Positions 54,025 to 62,535 of a stretch of DNA of 64,000 bases are shown piece after piece. The position numbers were made by a program, and so were the translations under genes. How positions within the stretch are numbered: position 1 is the stretch's first letter; every line of letters starts with the position of its first letter. The DNA lies in contig JAIXUN010000003.1 of the NCBI GenBank assembly GCA_027483535.1, positions 62,001 to 126,000 on the forward strand. The letters run 5' to 3'. A model generated the notes under the pieces. That model was not told the DNA's origin. It saw only the letters and a list, made by a program, of their open reading frames with translations, and made no database searches. The stretch comes from a bacterium (lineage in GTDB: Bacteria; Armatimonadota; Fimbriimonadia; Fimbriimonadales; Fimbriimonadaceae).

Positions 54025-55075
54025 GCTTCAGCTCCTTAAACTCCTGGGCAATCTGCCTCAGCGTCTCCCGATCCTCCGGTGTACGTGGCTTTAGCTCAAA
54101 GCGAAGTTCTTCACCGTTCAAGAACTGAAAAATCACCTTGGGCCGATTGTCGTCTCGAAGGACCGAAGATTCTTCAAATCGAATGGAACGTAAAGCTTTC
54201 AGCGGCATCCCGTAGGCAAATGTTCCATTGGACCAAACTCCGATTCCATCCCTCCCAACAACGAGCCAGAGGGGTTTCTGGAAGATTTGAAAGAGAATGG
54301 GTAGGGTTATGGCTATTGGAAAAAGCGAGGAACTACCTTTTTGATAAATGAAGACAAGAGCACTGCAGAGGCCAAGAACGGCTACCCAAATCAGAATGTG
54401 GCCACGCGTTAGTATGAAGCGATCTGTGCGTTCGTTTCCTTCGAAAATCTTGATCCTTATTCTTTCATCGCCAAGTTGTTCTTGCAAGTCAAACAGTTCA
54501 AAGTTGTTAGGCAGGTCAAGGCCGATCCGAAGTGCATAGAGTGCCTTCTGTACATCGATCAAGGGTTTTTTGAGTGATCGAAGACCATCTAGGAGGACGG
54601 ACAACTGCCCCGAGGTTATGAGTTCACTGGCAGAAAGGCTAAAGGTTTCACTGTTACCCCGTCCCAGCGTGATACTAACTACAAGTGAAGCTCGCTTTTG
54701 AAACCCGCGAAGCGTTGCTACTGATATTTCAGAAATGTCGTCTGTCCGCAAAGTCTTTGTTTCGCTATGTCTTCTGATCTCAATTGCGGAAGGTGTAATG
54801 ACCAGCCGGTGTACTCGTTTGATCTGAGTCAAGAGGAAAATTAAGAAGCCTAGCGATCCAAGACCAGAAAAGGTAAGTAGAAGAACAAATCCGGAAGAGT
54901 TATAATGTGCTTCATTTAGAGTCCCTTGAATGCTATAGGTCAGGGGTGCCAACCAGAGAAGGGCAACACCAACGAAACCTAATTTGATCTGCCGGGAATT
55001 CAGAAAGGGGTCCCGAAGAACAATCTCCAGCCGGTCATCGACTGGTTCGACATTCTCGACAACCGTGCTGCTCAT
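54014..55075 (-). CDS. Nuclease-operon membrane protein 1 (double-length paralog)
   Basis: 353 residues and first membrane gene after the ATPase gene (27-base gap, with a Shine-Dalgarno-like AGGAGATC before the ATG). Helices at about 30-50 and 62-84, PH-like soluble part 'LVITPSAIEIRRHSETKTLRTDDISEISVATLRG', second helix pair about 226-268 ('HILIWVAVLGLCSALVFIY', 'LFPIAITLPILFQIFQKP'), second module 'LVVGRDGIGVWSNGTFAYGMPLKALRSIRF' and end 'AQEFKELKHGD'. The two-module layout looks like an internal duplication of the 198-residue unit seen in proteins 8 and 9. I suggest a bPH2-like fold from strand pattern only. Confidence 0.77.
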   Translation of the reverse strand: MSSTVVENVEPVDDRLEIVLRDPFLNSRQIKLGFVGVALLWLAPLTYSIQGTLNEAHYNSSGFVLLLTFSGLGSLGFLIFLLTQIKRVHRLVITPSAIEIRRHSETKTLRTDDISEISVATLRGFQKRASLVVSITLGRGNSETFSLSASELITSGQLSVLLDGLRSLKKPLIDVQKALYALRIGLDLPNNFELFDLQEQLGDERIRIKIFEGNERTDRFILTRGHILIWVAVLGLCSALVFIYQKGSSSLFPIAITLPILFQIFQKPLWLVVGRDGIGVWSNGTFAYGMPLKALRSIRFEESSVLRDDNRPKVIFQFLNGEELRFELKPRTPEDRETLRQIAQEFKELKHGD

Positions 55076-55102
55076 GATCTCCTCCGGTAGGTTGCCGACC
55101 CG

Positions 55103-58100
55103 CTAGCTCACACTCTGCCGAAACACTGCCGCAAAGAACTCGACAACAAAGCCAGACCCATCGTCACCGAGAAGCTCGCGAACCCGCGATTTCAGGGATT
55201 CAACCGCAGGTGGATCGGCGAGATAGCCCCCGCTGTTCAGGAATGCATCGACCCTGTCGCGTCGGCCCGCAGGAACCCCATGTTCGGCAAGGCTTGCCAG
55301 AAACGTCCTTGCCGAGCTCCCGCTCGCTTCAAACGCCTTAGCAAGGTTTTCGCGAGTCGCAGGGGTAATCACCCCACCCGCCTCAATCGCTTCCCACGTC
55401 AGTCGAGGGAAGTTGGCAAGAAGCTCCTCTCGCAGCGGCTCAAGCTTCACGAGAATCCTCTCCAGATTCGGTTCCTCGGCCGCAAGCGACCCAAACGCCT
55501 CCGGATCGTGAGCGTCCAGCGGGATAGCCAAATTCATCCGACGCGGACGAGGCAACTCGCCGTACTCGGGAATCATCAGCGATCCTCCCACAGGCTCCGG
55601 AATGGCTTCCACAACCAGCGGCCGCACATTCACCGATGGATCGACGCTTTCAAAAACCGCCACGTCGTCCGGTTGGTTGGTGAACACAATCACCTGCCGC
55701 TCCCGACTGATCTCCCGCAGAGCCTCTGCCACCGCTCGACTGGCTTCCGGATCGGACACCGCCAAAACCTCGTCTGCCACCACCGGAAACTTGCGAGTAC
55801 CGCCGTTGGCGCTCTCTTCCTGCAAGTCGATGAGGCCCAGCCGAATGGCGATCAGGCTGTGCATTTTGGTGCCCGTGCTCAGCTCGTTGAACGCCTGGGT
55901 TCGACCCGTTGTCCGGTCTCGCAATCGCAAGTTGCCAAGCTCGTCTTCTTTCACATCCGGGTTCAAAGAAAGGCGGTACCGATTGTTAGAAAACCGGCCC
56001 AAGTAGTCGTTGGCCCGTTCAATCAGCGGCGGAACCGACTGGGTTTTCAGTTCATCGAGCAAAAACCGGTGGAGCCGGTACTTCACAATCGCCCGGGCCT
56101 GATTCTGGAAAAGTCCCTCCCGCGCGCGCTGATCTTCCGCCAACTCTTCGGCAAGCCGTTGATAGTCCTCGTTCTTCTGTGCCCGAGCGACCTCGTTTTC
56201 AATCTCTCGCACCTTGCCCGCCAAATCGGTGTGCTCGGCGGCAAGCCGCTCTTGCTTAGCTCGAATGCCGTCTAGATCGTCGGCGTTCAGCAGTTCCCAT
56301 TCGCCCGGAACGTCGGAAGTCTTGAGTCGGGCAAGGTTCTGCTCGTTCACAGAGCGCTCTGTTTTCAATTGCGATAACCGCTCGTGCAGTTCGGCGCGAT
56401 GAACCAGGGTCTCTTCTCGATCCTCTTCCAGAACCGACTCGAAGCCGTTGGTTTTCCAGAACGAGTTCAGGCTTTCTTTGGCCGCCTCGAAGTTGCCCGC
56501 CGCCTCGTCCAGCTTTTGAATCAGAGAGAAACGCGCCTTCAGCCCATCGATCTCTCGTTCCACTTCCACCGCTTCTGATCGGTAGCCGTTGGCAGAAAAG
56601 AGGTCTCGCAGTTGTTGCCGCAGATCCGCCAAACGCGCTCGTTTGCGCTCTAGTTCGGCTTCCTCCGTGGCCAGTCGCTTTTGACTTTCTTGATAGGTGT
56701 GCAGGGCATCAGAAGCAGCGCGTAGCGAGATCGTCTCTCCCTGAACCCCCTTCTCTTCGAGCAAGCGTTTGCCAGAAGGAATCGCGGGTTCGGCCACTTG
56801 CAGAGCCTTGATCAGGTCTTCCGCCTTTGCCAGCGCTTCGGTATCGGCAACCTTCTGCATCCAGTTCAAAACCTCTCCGGGGGAGGAGTTCTTGGAAAGA
56901 GGATCGCGCGCCACCCGAGCCCGAGCTTCGGCAAGGGTCTCACCCGCCGAAACGGTCCCTTCGGGCTTTTTGGATTTGCCCGCAAGGTACGCCAGCACCG
57001 CCGAAACGCCGCCTAACCCGATCACCTTGACCATCGCCGGAATGGAATTTGGCAACAGCGCAACAATAATGGTGAGCACCGCAATGGCGGCCACAAACAT
57101 TACGGAAAGGAGCTTGCCCTGTTCCGCCCCGGCTGCCGCAGCGATCCGCGGTTCCACGTTCAGCCAGTCGGTAATGGCCGTCTTAACGGCGTCTGCATTG
57201 GGCAGCGATTTGCCACCGTGGTTCTGAGTCCACCGCTCCAGAACCCGTCGATACGCTTCGGCTTTCAGCGCCTCTCGCTTGTAGTCGTCCTCTTCGGCGG
57301 CAATCTGTCGAAACCGCTCCACGTCCTCGCCCGTGAAAGAAGGCAATCCTTCGGGCTGCCAGCCCGTGAGTTTGGCAAGGTCGTCTCGAGCTTTCGTGCA
57401 CTCCGTGCGAAACTTGGTGACCGACTGCTGGATCACATCCAGAGCGCTCTTCACCTGCCCAATCTCATCCGCAAGCGAGCCAAGTAGAGACGCATCCGAG
57501 GTTCTGAGCACCCTTTCGGACGTGTTGGCATCGATCCCTTCGGCATCCAATCGATCCTGAGCCGCCTGAACTTCTCGAAGGCATCGCTCATAACCCGCTC
57601 GCTCTTTTCTAAGCTGGTCTGCCGCGTTCGGCGAGAGCTTTTCCAGTCCAGGATGCTCTTCCAAAAGGGTGGCAATCTGTTCGTTCAGGTTCTGCAGGGT
57701 CTGTTCCAGTTCCCGCCTTCGAAGCAGCCGATCCACCTGATCGATCACGTTCTGAGCCCGCTCCGCTTGCGCAAGCTGATTCTTCAGGCCAACAAGTCGA
57801 TTCTCATCTTCCAGCACCAAGTTCCGGCTGCGACGAATCTCCCGAATCTTGTCGAGCGGCTCACACTTCTTTCGAGGTTTTGGCTTAACGGGTTCCGGCT
57901 TGCGCAAACCCGATCCGATGAGGCGCGTGATGGCGTTGAGCTCATCCTTGTTCATGCCCTCCAGGAGCCCGGCAATGTCCAGGAGGTACCGACCGCGCTG
58001 CTCCGGAAAACCGTTCCAAGTGGATTGCCTTGCGTTGATGTCCAGGGTCACGGTCGCGCCGCCATCGTTGGCCAAGCCCGTCACTCGTCCGCTCGAACCC

Positions 58101-58288
58101 AGCCCTTTCGGCTGAAACACCAGCGTGATCGCCTTGGCAAGGGTGCTCTTTCCAATCGCGTTCGGACCGTAAATCAGGTTCAAACCGGGCTGCAGACCCT
58201 CTAGCGAGCGCTCACCCATAAACCCGTGAATCCCGATCGGGCGGATCGTTTCAATCCAAACTCGGCTCTCCACGGTTGGCAGGCTCAC
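55103..58288 (-). CDS. YhaN/SbcC-like membrane-spanning ABC-type DNA repair ATPase (COG4717/AAA_27-like)
   Basis: 1061 residues. Walker A is GPNAIGKS (41-48) in an SMC/Rad50-type N-terminal lobe. Coiled-coil arms (about 150-390 and 480-740) flank two membrane helices at about 393-437 ('LLSVMFVAAIAVLTIIVALLP', 'VIGLGGVSAVLAYLAG'). The C-terminal lobe has the signature 'FNELSTGTKMHSLIAIR' (about 800-816) and Walker B 'FPVVADE' (834-840). Residues about 890-1061 are an extra Leu/Glu-rich extension not usual for SbcC. With the nuclease encoded immediately upstream it should form an SbcCD/YhaNO-type complex, here anchored to the membrane. Confidence 0.88.
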   Translation of the reverse strand: MSLPTVESRVWIETIRPIGIHGFMGERSLEGLQPGLNLIYGPNAIGKSTLAKAITLVFQPKGLGSSGRVTGLANDGGATVTLDINARQSTWNGFPEQRGRYLLDIAGLLEGMNKDELNAITRLIGSGLRKPEPVKPKPRKKCEPLDKIREIRRSRNLVLEDENRLVGLKNQLAQAERAQNVIDQVDRLLRRRELEQTLQNLNEQIATLLEEHPGLEKLSPNAADQLRKERAGYERCLREVQAAQDRLDAEGIDANTSERVLRTSDASLLGSLADEIGQVKSALDVIQQSVTKFRTECTKARDDLAKLTGWQPEGLPSFTGEDVERFRQIAAEEDDYKREALKAEAYRRVLERWTQNHGGKSLPNADAVKTAITDWLNVEPRIAAAAGAEQGKLLSVMFVAAIAVLTIIVALLPNSIPAMVKVIGLGGVSAVLAYLAGKSKKPEGTVSAGETLAEARARVARDPLSKNSSPGEVLNWMQKVADTEALAKAEDLIKALQVAEPAIPSGKRLLEEKGVQGETISLRAASDALHTYQESQKRLATEEAELERKRARLADLRQQLRDLFSANGYRSEAVEVEREIDGLKARFSLIQKLDEAAGNFEAAKESLNSFWKTNGFESVLEEDREETLVHRAELHERLSQLKTERSVNEQNLARLKTSDVPGEWELLNADDLDGIRAKQERLAAEHTDLAGKVREIENEVARAQKNEDYQRLAEELAEDQRAREGLFQNQARAIVKYRLHRFLLDELKTQSVPPLIERANDYLGRFSNNRYRLSLNPDVKEDELGNLRLRDRTTGRTQAFNELSTGTKMHSLIAIRLGLIDLQEESANGGTRKFPVVADEVLAVSDPEASRAVAEALREISRERQVIVFTNQPDDVAVFESVDPSVNVRPLVVEAIPEPVGGSLMIPEYGELPRPRRMNLAIPLDAHDPEAFGSLAAEEPNLERILVKLEPLREELLANFPRLTWEAIEAGGVITPATRENLAKAFEASGSSARTFLASLAEHGVPAGRRDRVDAFLNSGGYLADPPAVESLKSRVRELLGDDGSGFVVEFFAAVFRQSVS

Positions 58289-59577
58289 TTCGCCACCTCC
58301 TCGCCCAGAAGGGTCTCAATTTCGGCGATCAAAAGGTCGCGAGCAATCCCGGCGGCCTCCTCTGGGTCCAGCACCGCCGGAGCGCCGTCTTCGGTGTCCA
58401 TCGCCATGCCAACAATGGTCGGGTAGTTGGAAACCAGCTCGGCTCGAACGGATTCCACCAGTTTTCGCGCCGATTCTTGCCATTCCGGCTGAACCTCTCC
58501 CACCTCATCGCCACGAAGGTGTTTGGCGCCTAAAAGCACCTTGGCAAGGTCGGCAACGGTGTCCCCGCTGTGCACCAGCCGGGTGGGGTCCACCTTCCGC
58601 ACTGTCTGAATGGCCAGCAAGTGAAAAGCGTCTCGACCGTCGATCGACTCCTCCACCCGAGACTCCAATTCCTCGCGCTCCTTCCCATCCAAATCAAATC
58701 CATCCGACCTGAGCGAGGCAAAAACCCGCGTTTGAACCGACTGCACCGATTCTTGTTGCGCCTTTATCCCGCGAGCCCAGTTGGTGAGGTCGGCTAGGAG
58801 CAGGTCTCGAATCGGTTGAGGTTGAGAGATGTCTAAGTTGCGGCTGACCAGTTCGTACCGAACCGTCGAGATCGGTTCAAACGCACCAAATCTTGCCCGT
58901 CCAGATTCCACCTCCACCCACCACGCGCCGTGAGCTCCGCGTTCGCCTGGACCGAAGTCCATCGCCTGCGGCGAGCTCATGTAGCGGGCGGTCGGGTGGC
59001 TGTCGGGTAGGTGAACGTGACCCAAAATCCACACGTCGGCTTTACCGTCTAAATCTCGGTCAGAGAACGGGTGATAGTCGCTCAGGGCGGCCCCTCTGTC
59101 GCCGTGGAGAAGCCCGATCACGGGCAGCGATTGGCTGGGTCGAATCGCGTTGAGCACGGCATTACTCTTGAACGTTTCACGTGGAAAAGACCACCCGTAA
59201 ATCACGGTTCCTGCAACCTCCACAGATTGCCACCGACCTTCGAGGCCGATCACCTGAAGGCCGCAATCGGGGAAAGATTTCGCGAAGGCGGACAGGGCAA
59301 TGGCGTCGTGATTTCCCGCCACCGCAATCGCGGCGATGCCTCGTTCTTTGAGCCGCTCGAACTGGGCGGCCACCGCGTTTCGGTGGGAATAAAAGGCGGT
59401 GAGGCCGTCAAAAAGGTCGCCTGCAATCAGCAGTCCGGCGGCTCCTCCTTCAATGGCGGCGTCGACCAGTCGAGTGAGCGCACCCATCGTGGTGAGGTCC
59501 ACATTGGTAGGGGAGTTCAGGCAAGAAGAGACTCGGCCCACGTGAACATCGGCGCAACAAAGAAACCGAATCGGCAT
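58285..59577 (-). CDS. YhaO/SbcD-like calcineurin-type nuclease subunit
   Basis: 430 residues starting at the ATG at 59577 (a TTG one codon earlier is possible); AAGGTG precedes it. Metallophosphoesterase motifs are complete: D10-x-H12 ('CCADVHVG'), 'AGDLFDG' (53-58), 'GNHD' (88-91), 'LLHGDRG' (His158) and 'GHVHLPDSH' (186-194). This is the SbcD/Mre11/YhaO layout, giving a Mn-dependent DNA exo/endonuclease. The C-terminal ~150 residues are acidic and helical, an unusual extension that parallels that of the partner ATPase. Its stop overlaps the ATPase start by 4 bases. First gene of the eleven-gene operon; the promoter must lie at about 59580-59680. Confidence 0.9.
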   Translation of the reverse strand: MPIRFLCCADVHVGRVSSCLNSPTNVDLTTMGALTRLVDAAIEGGAAGLLIAGDLFDGLTAFYSHRNAVAAQFERLKERGIAAIAVAGNHDAIALSAFAKSFPDCGLQVIGLEGRWQSVEVAGTVIYGWSFPRETFKSNAVLNAIRPSQSLPVIGLLHGDRGAALSDYHPFSDRDLDGKADVWILGHVHLPDSHPTARYMSSPQAMDFGPGERGAHGAWWVEVESGRARFGAFEPISTVRYELVSRNLDISQPQPIRDLLLADLTNWARGIKAQQESVQSVQTRVFASLRSDGFDLDGKEREELESRVEESIDGRDAFHLLAIQTVRKVDPTRLVHSGDTVADLAKVLLGAKHLRGDEVGEVQPEWQESARKLVESVRAELVSNYPTIVGMAMDTEDGAPAVLDPEEAAGIARDLLIAEIETLLGEEVAK

Positions 59578-59676
59578 CAAGAAACACCTTACTTGAATCC
59601 CACGTTTTGCGCTTGCAAATAATCGGAAATACCGCAGGTTGTTTGTCGGGGATGGGATGGGATGGGGTGGATGTGG

Positions 59677-59776
59677 GACCCCTCACCCGGTCCTTCGGAC
59701 CACCCTCTCCCCCAGAGGGGCGAGGGTTCCGTTGAGACAGAACTTCCCATCAAAGGTCCAAACCAAATTCCCCTTC
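59677..59776. repeat. Palindromic repeats, block 8 (family A plus degenerate family B)
   Basis: A reversed family A unit (59677-59732, inner hairpin GGTCCTTCGGACC) is followed by a degenerate family B start (AATTCCCCTTCCCC). They lie in the gap of 305 bases between the divergent nuclease operon and the next gene, so any promoter of either must work around them. Confidence 0.85.
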
Positions 59777-59882
59777 CCCCGATCATTGCCGGTTGTAACC
59801 GGGAACGGGCCCAACCGTTACCTTGTTCTAACAAAAGGCGACGCACAATGACATTGGGCGTTTTTCGCACGCTTGATCATTC

Positions 59883-60416
59883 ATGTGGCGTTATTGGTGG
59901 CAAAAGGGGACCGAACGGGCGTACGACGCTCTCGAACTCGCCATATTGCGCCTGAAAATCAAGCTCAAACGACGCTCGCCCATCATCACCCTCCTCACCC
60001 TTTTCATCGTGCTGGGAGCGATGGCGATCTTTCCCTACGCGCAATGGGCATACGCGGGTTTTGCCGAAGAAGCGGTTTTGGGAGCCTACTTCTACCGAGA
60101 AGGCGATTCCAGCAAACAGAGCTTTGAAGAACTGAGTCGACTGCGAAGGCAGGTGGCGGGCTGGCGAGGAATCTCGCGAGATCGGCGGCTCGAACTAGGT
60201 TTGGCACGGGCCGAATCGGTACTCGTAGAGTCGCACTTCAGTCGCCTGGACAAGCGGACCATCGACGAAATTCAGCAGCACGCCGAGCAATGGCGAGCCA
60301 CTAGCGACCCTGAACTGCGGATGGAAGCCAACCTCATTCAGAACATGCTGGCGAAAAACTCCGATCCGGCGGTGCAGGCAATGACCGCCTCCGACAAGAC
60401 TCCTGCCTTGCGATAA
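59883..60416 (+). CDS. Small single-span membrane protein with helical domain
   Basis: 177 residues with a basic N-terminus ('LRLKIKLKRRSP'), one membrane helix (about 34-56, 'IITLLTLFIVLGAMAIFPYAQWA') and a helical, charged C-terminal domain reminiscent of TPR-type repeats ('RDRRLELGLARAESVLVESHFSRLDKRTIDEIQQHAEQW'). Not recognised. No convincing Shine-Dalgarno sequence; the ATG at 59883 is the first in the frame. Confidence 0.65.
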   Translation: MWRYWWQKGTERAYDALELAILRLKIKLKRRSPIITLLTLFIVLGAMAIFPYAQWAYAGFAEEAVLGAYFYREGDSSKQSFEELSRLRRQVAGWRGISRDRRLELGLARAESVLVESHFSRLDKRTIDEIQQHAEQWRATSDPELRMEANLIQNMLAKNSDPAVQAMTASDKTPALR

Positions 60417-60536
60417 CGGTTCCGTACACGTTATCCATAGGGGGCACAAATCCCCACCCAGGGTGTGAGCCATATCACACCTGCAACACCACTCGACGCA
60501 CAGGCTCGTCCGGTTCGATGACCGAACAATAGAGTC

Positions 60537-62423
60537 ATGAATCGCGCCATTGTTGCTACCATCACCGCCGTCTCGATCGCCTCGGTTTCTCTTGGGGGAG
60601 GGCTGACCGACCCGCGATCGGCGGCGGGCAAAGGAGTGTTTGGGGACTTGCCCTACGCAGGTCTCAAAGCGGTTCTGATCGCCGGGGCGGACAAGGGAGG
60701 TCCGTTCCCGCACGATCTGCCGGAGATTCATGCGATGGCGGAATCTTTGCGCAAGCGGGGTTTTGAAGTGAGGGAGCTTCAAGCCCCGCTCAAGTGGGCA
60801 ACGGTGCGCGATGCAATGCAGGGAGCATCCATCGTGGGCTATTGGGGGCACGGCGTCATTCGGGGGCACAACGGCAACGAACTAGAGAGCTACAACGTCG
60901 GCGGATTCCATGTTGGGGAAGGTGGCAGTCCAGACGAGATCGCTCGCGAAGTTCGGTTGGCCCCCGGGGCGGCGGTGATGCTGTTCCACGCGTGCTTTAC
61001 TGCCGGAAACTCGGGGGGCGATTACGGAAAGGTTCGGCCCGAGATTGCTCGGATGCGCGTTTCCACCTACTCGGAAGCGTTCTTTAAAGCCGGAGCGGCA
61101 GTCTACTTTGCGGGTCACGGAGACAGATTTTTGAACGGCTGGCTGGACGGCAAGCCCGCCTCGGAAGCGTTTATCGGGCACTCCAACGGAGCCACGGGCA
61201 TCCTCACCTGGGATCACGCCTTTCGACAGATTCCCATTCGAGTTGGGCACCACCAGGCAGATGGCGAGTTTCCGCGGTTTGGTCCGGCGGTGGCGGGAAA
61301 GATCGACAACGACGCTTTGGATCTGCGTGAACTGGCGGTGAGAAAGCGATCGACCCCGGTGCGCTGGGGCGCGGAAGTTCGATGGTCGCCGGGCGAGTGG
61401 TCGGAGGGAGTTCGCGAGAAGGTTCGAGGATCGCTCGCGGCTCTGCCCGCCCAGGTCGCCGAGCAAACGGGTGGCAAGTGTGCCATCGACTACAACAATA
61501 TGAATCGGGACCTGGTTGTGGAGGTGCATCGTGGGGAGGAGCCCTCCACCCAGGTGACGGTGGGAACCGAGTACGAACCAGTCAAACTTTCGGTCACCTT
61601 AACCGAGAGTCAGGCTGAGCAGTTGCTCACCGGGAGCTCGAAGACCCCGATGGCGGCGGCTTGGTCGCGAGTGGTGGGGGCCTATCTGGAGAAGATCGGC
61701 TATCAGAGCAACGCCATCGACTGGTCGGAGCAATGGGCGTACGGGTATCGACCCTCGACGGTTGGCGAGCTGGACAAGGTGGTTCAACCCATCAGCCCGG
61801 CGGCAGGTGCGTTGGTCGGCGGAGCGGTGAAGTTTGCTTGGGCGGGCGATGCTTCGAGCGAGTACGAACTGATGGTGCAATCGGAAGGAAAGGAGAAGCT
61901 CTTCACCGTTTCGGGCTGCGAAACCACCGTTCCGGTGGGGACCCTGACGACGGGCAAGCCCTTCCGGTGGAGCGTGCGGAAGGTGGGCGGCAAGGTCGGC
62001 ATCTTCCGACAAGGAACCTACGTGCGGCTCGATCCGCCCCGATTTGTCTCGATGATGCGAACCGAGGGCGGCATGCAGTTCGGACCTGCGGACACGGCTC
62101 CGGCGGTGGGCGGCAAAGGGGGAGACATCACCCTGCAAACCGTGATCGAAACCTCGGAAGAGGCTCGGCCGATGGCGGAGGTCACCCTGTACGATGGCTC
62201 CTCGTTCAGTGTGGAGATGAAGGAGATCAAGCGGGCGGGGAATCGACGAACGTTCCAGGCTCGCATCAGCTTCGGCGCGAATCGGAAGGGGTTTGCGGTG
62301 AAGCACCGCGTGACGATTTCTTACACTGGGGCGATGGGTCGATTCCAGTCGATGGACCGATTTACGGTGGATCAGGGCGGGGCGACGATGGATCGCCCCC
62401 TGGGTGCTCGGGGACGTTCTTAA
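60537..62423 (+). CDS. Secreted caspase-fold-like protein with C-terminal Ig-like region
   Basis: 628 residues with a signal peptide (about 1-20). Residues 40-200 show a caspase-like alpha/beta order: strand 'LKAVLIAGADKG', helix 'DLPEIHAMAESLRKRGFEVREL', then His105 in 'IVGYWGHG', 'AAVMLFHACFTAG' with Cys153, and 'AVYFAGHG'. His-Gly followed by Cys at a strand end is the C14/C25 peptidase dyad arrangement. The downstream 400 residues are beta-rich ('PAAGALVGGAVKFAWAGDASSEYELMV' is FN3/Ig-like). Proteolytic activity is inferred, and the S1 acidic pocket cannot be judged. Monocistronic. Confidence 0.7.
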   Translation: MNRAIVATITAVSIASVSLGGGLTDPRSAAGKGVFGDLPYAGLKAVLIAGADKGGPFPHDLPEIHAMAESLRKRGFEVRELQAPLKWATVRDAMQGASIVGYWGHGVIRGHNGNELESYNVGGFHVGEGGSPDEIAREVRLAPGAAVMLFHACFTAGNSGGDYGKVRPEIARMRVSTYSEAFFKAGAAVYFAGHGDRFLNGWLDGKPASEAFIGHSNGATGILTWDHAFRQIPIRVGHHQADGEFPRFGPAVAGKIDNDALDLRELAVRKRSTPVRWGAEVRWSPGEWSEGVREKVRGSLAALPAQVAEQTGGKCAIDYNNMNRDLVVEVHRGEEPSTQVTVGTEYEPVKLSVTLTESQAEQLLTGSSKTPMAAAWSRVVGAYLEKIGYQSNAIDWSEQWAYGYRPSTVGELDKVVQPISPAAGALVGGAVKFAWAGDASSEYELMVQSEGKEKLFTVSGCETTVPVGTLTTGKPFRWSVRKVGGKVGIFRQGTYVRLDPPRFVSMMRTEGGMQFGPADTAPAVGGKGGDITLQTVIETSEEARPMAEVTLYDGSSFSVEMKEIKRAGNRRTFQARISFGANRKGFAVKHRVTISYTGAMGRFQSMDRFTVDQGGATMDRPLGARGRS

Positions 62424-62535
62424 CACTTTGTTGTTGCAAATAGCCCCTTTGGATACTCATTTAGCCGTGTTACACTGGTCCTTGAAATCGGGGTGATCCA
62501 CTCGGCTGGATTGTGCTTACCGAGTGGATAGTCGC

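Noticed and set aside
46383-59577. Known type III CRISPR, BREX, DISARM, Zorya or Gabija system
   Set aside because: None of the marker genes (cas10, brxC/pglZ, drmA/B, zorA/B motAB-like pair, gajA TOPRIM) is recognisable; only the SbcCD-like pair and the membrane paralogs are present.
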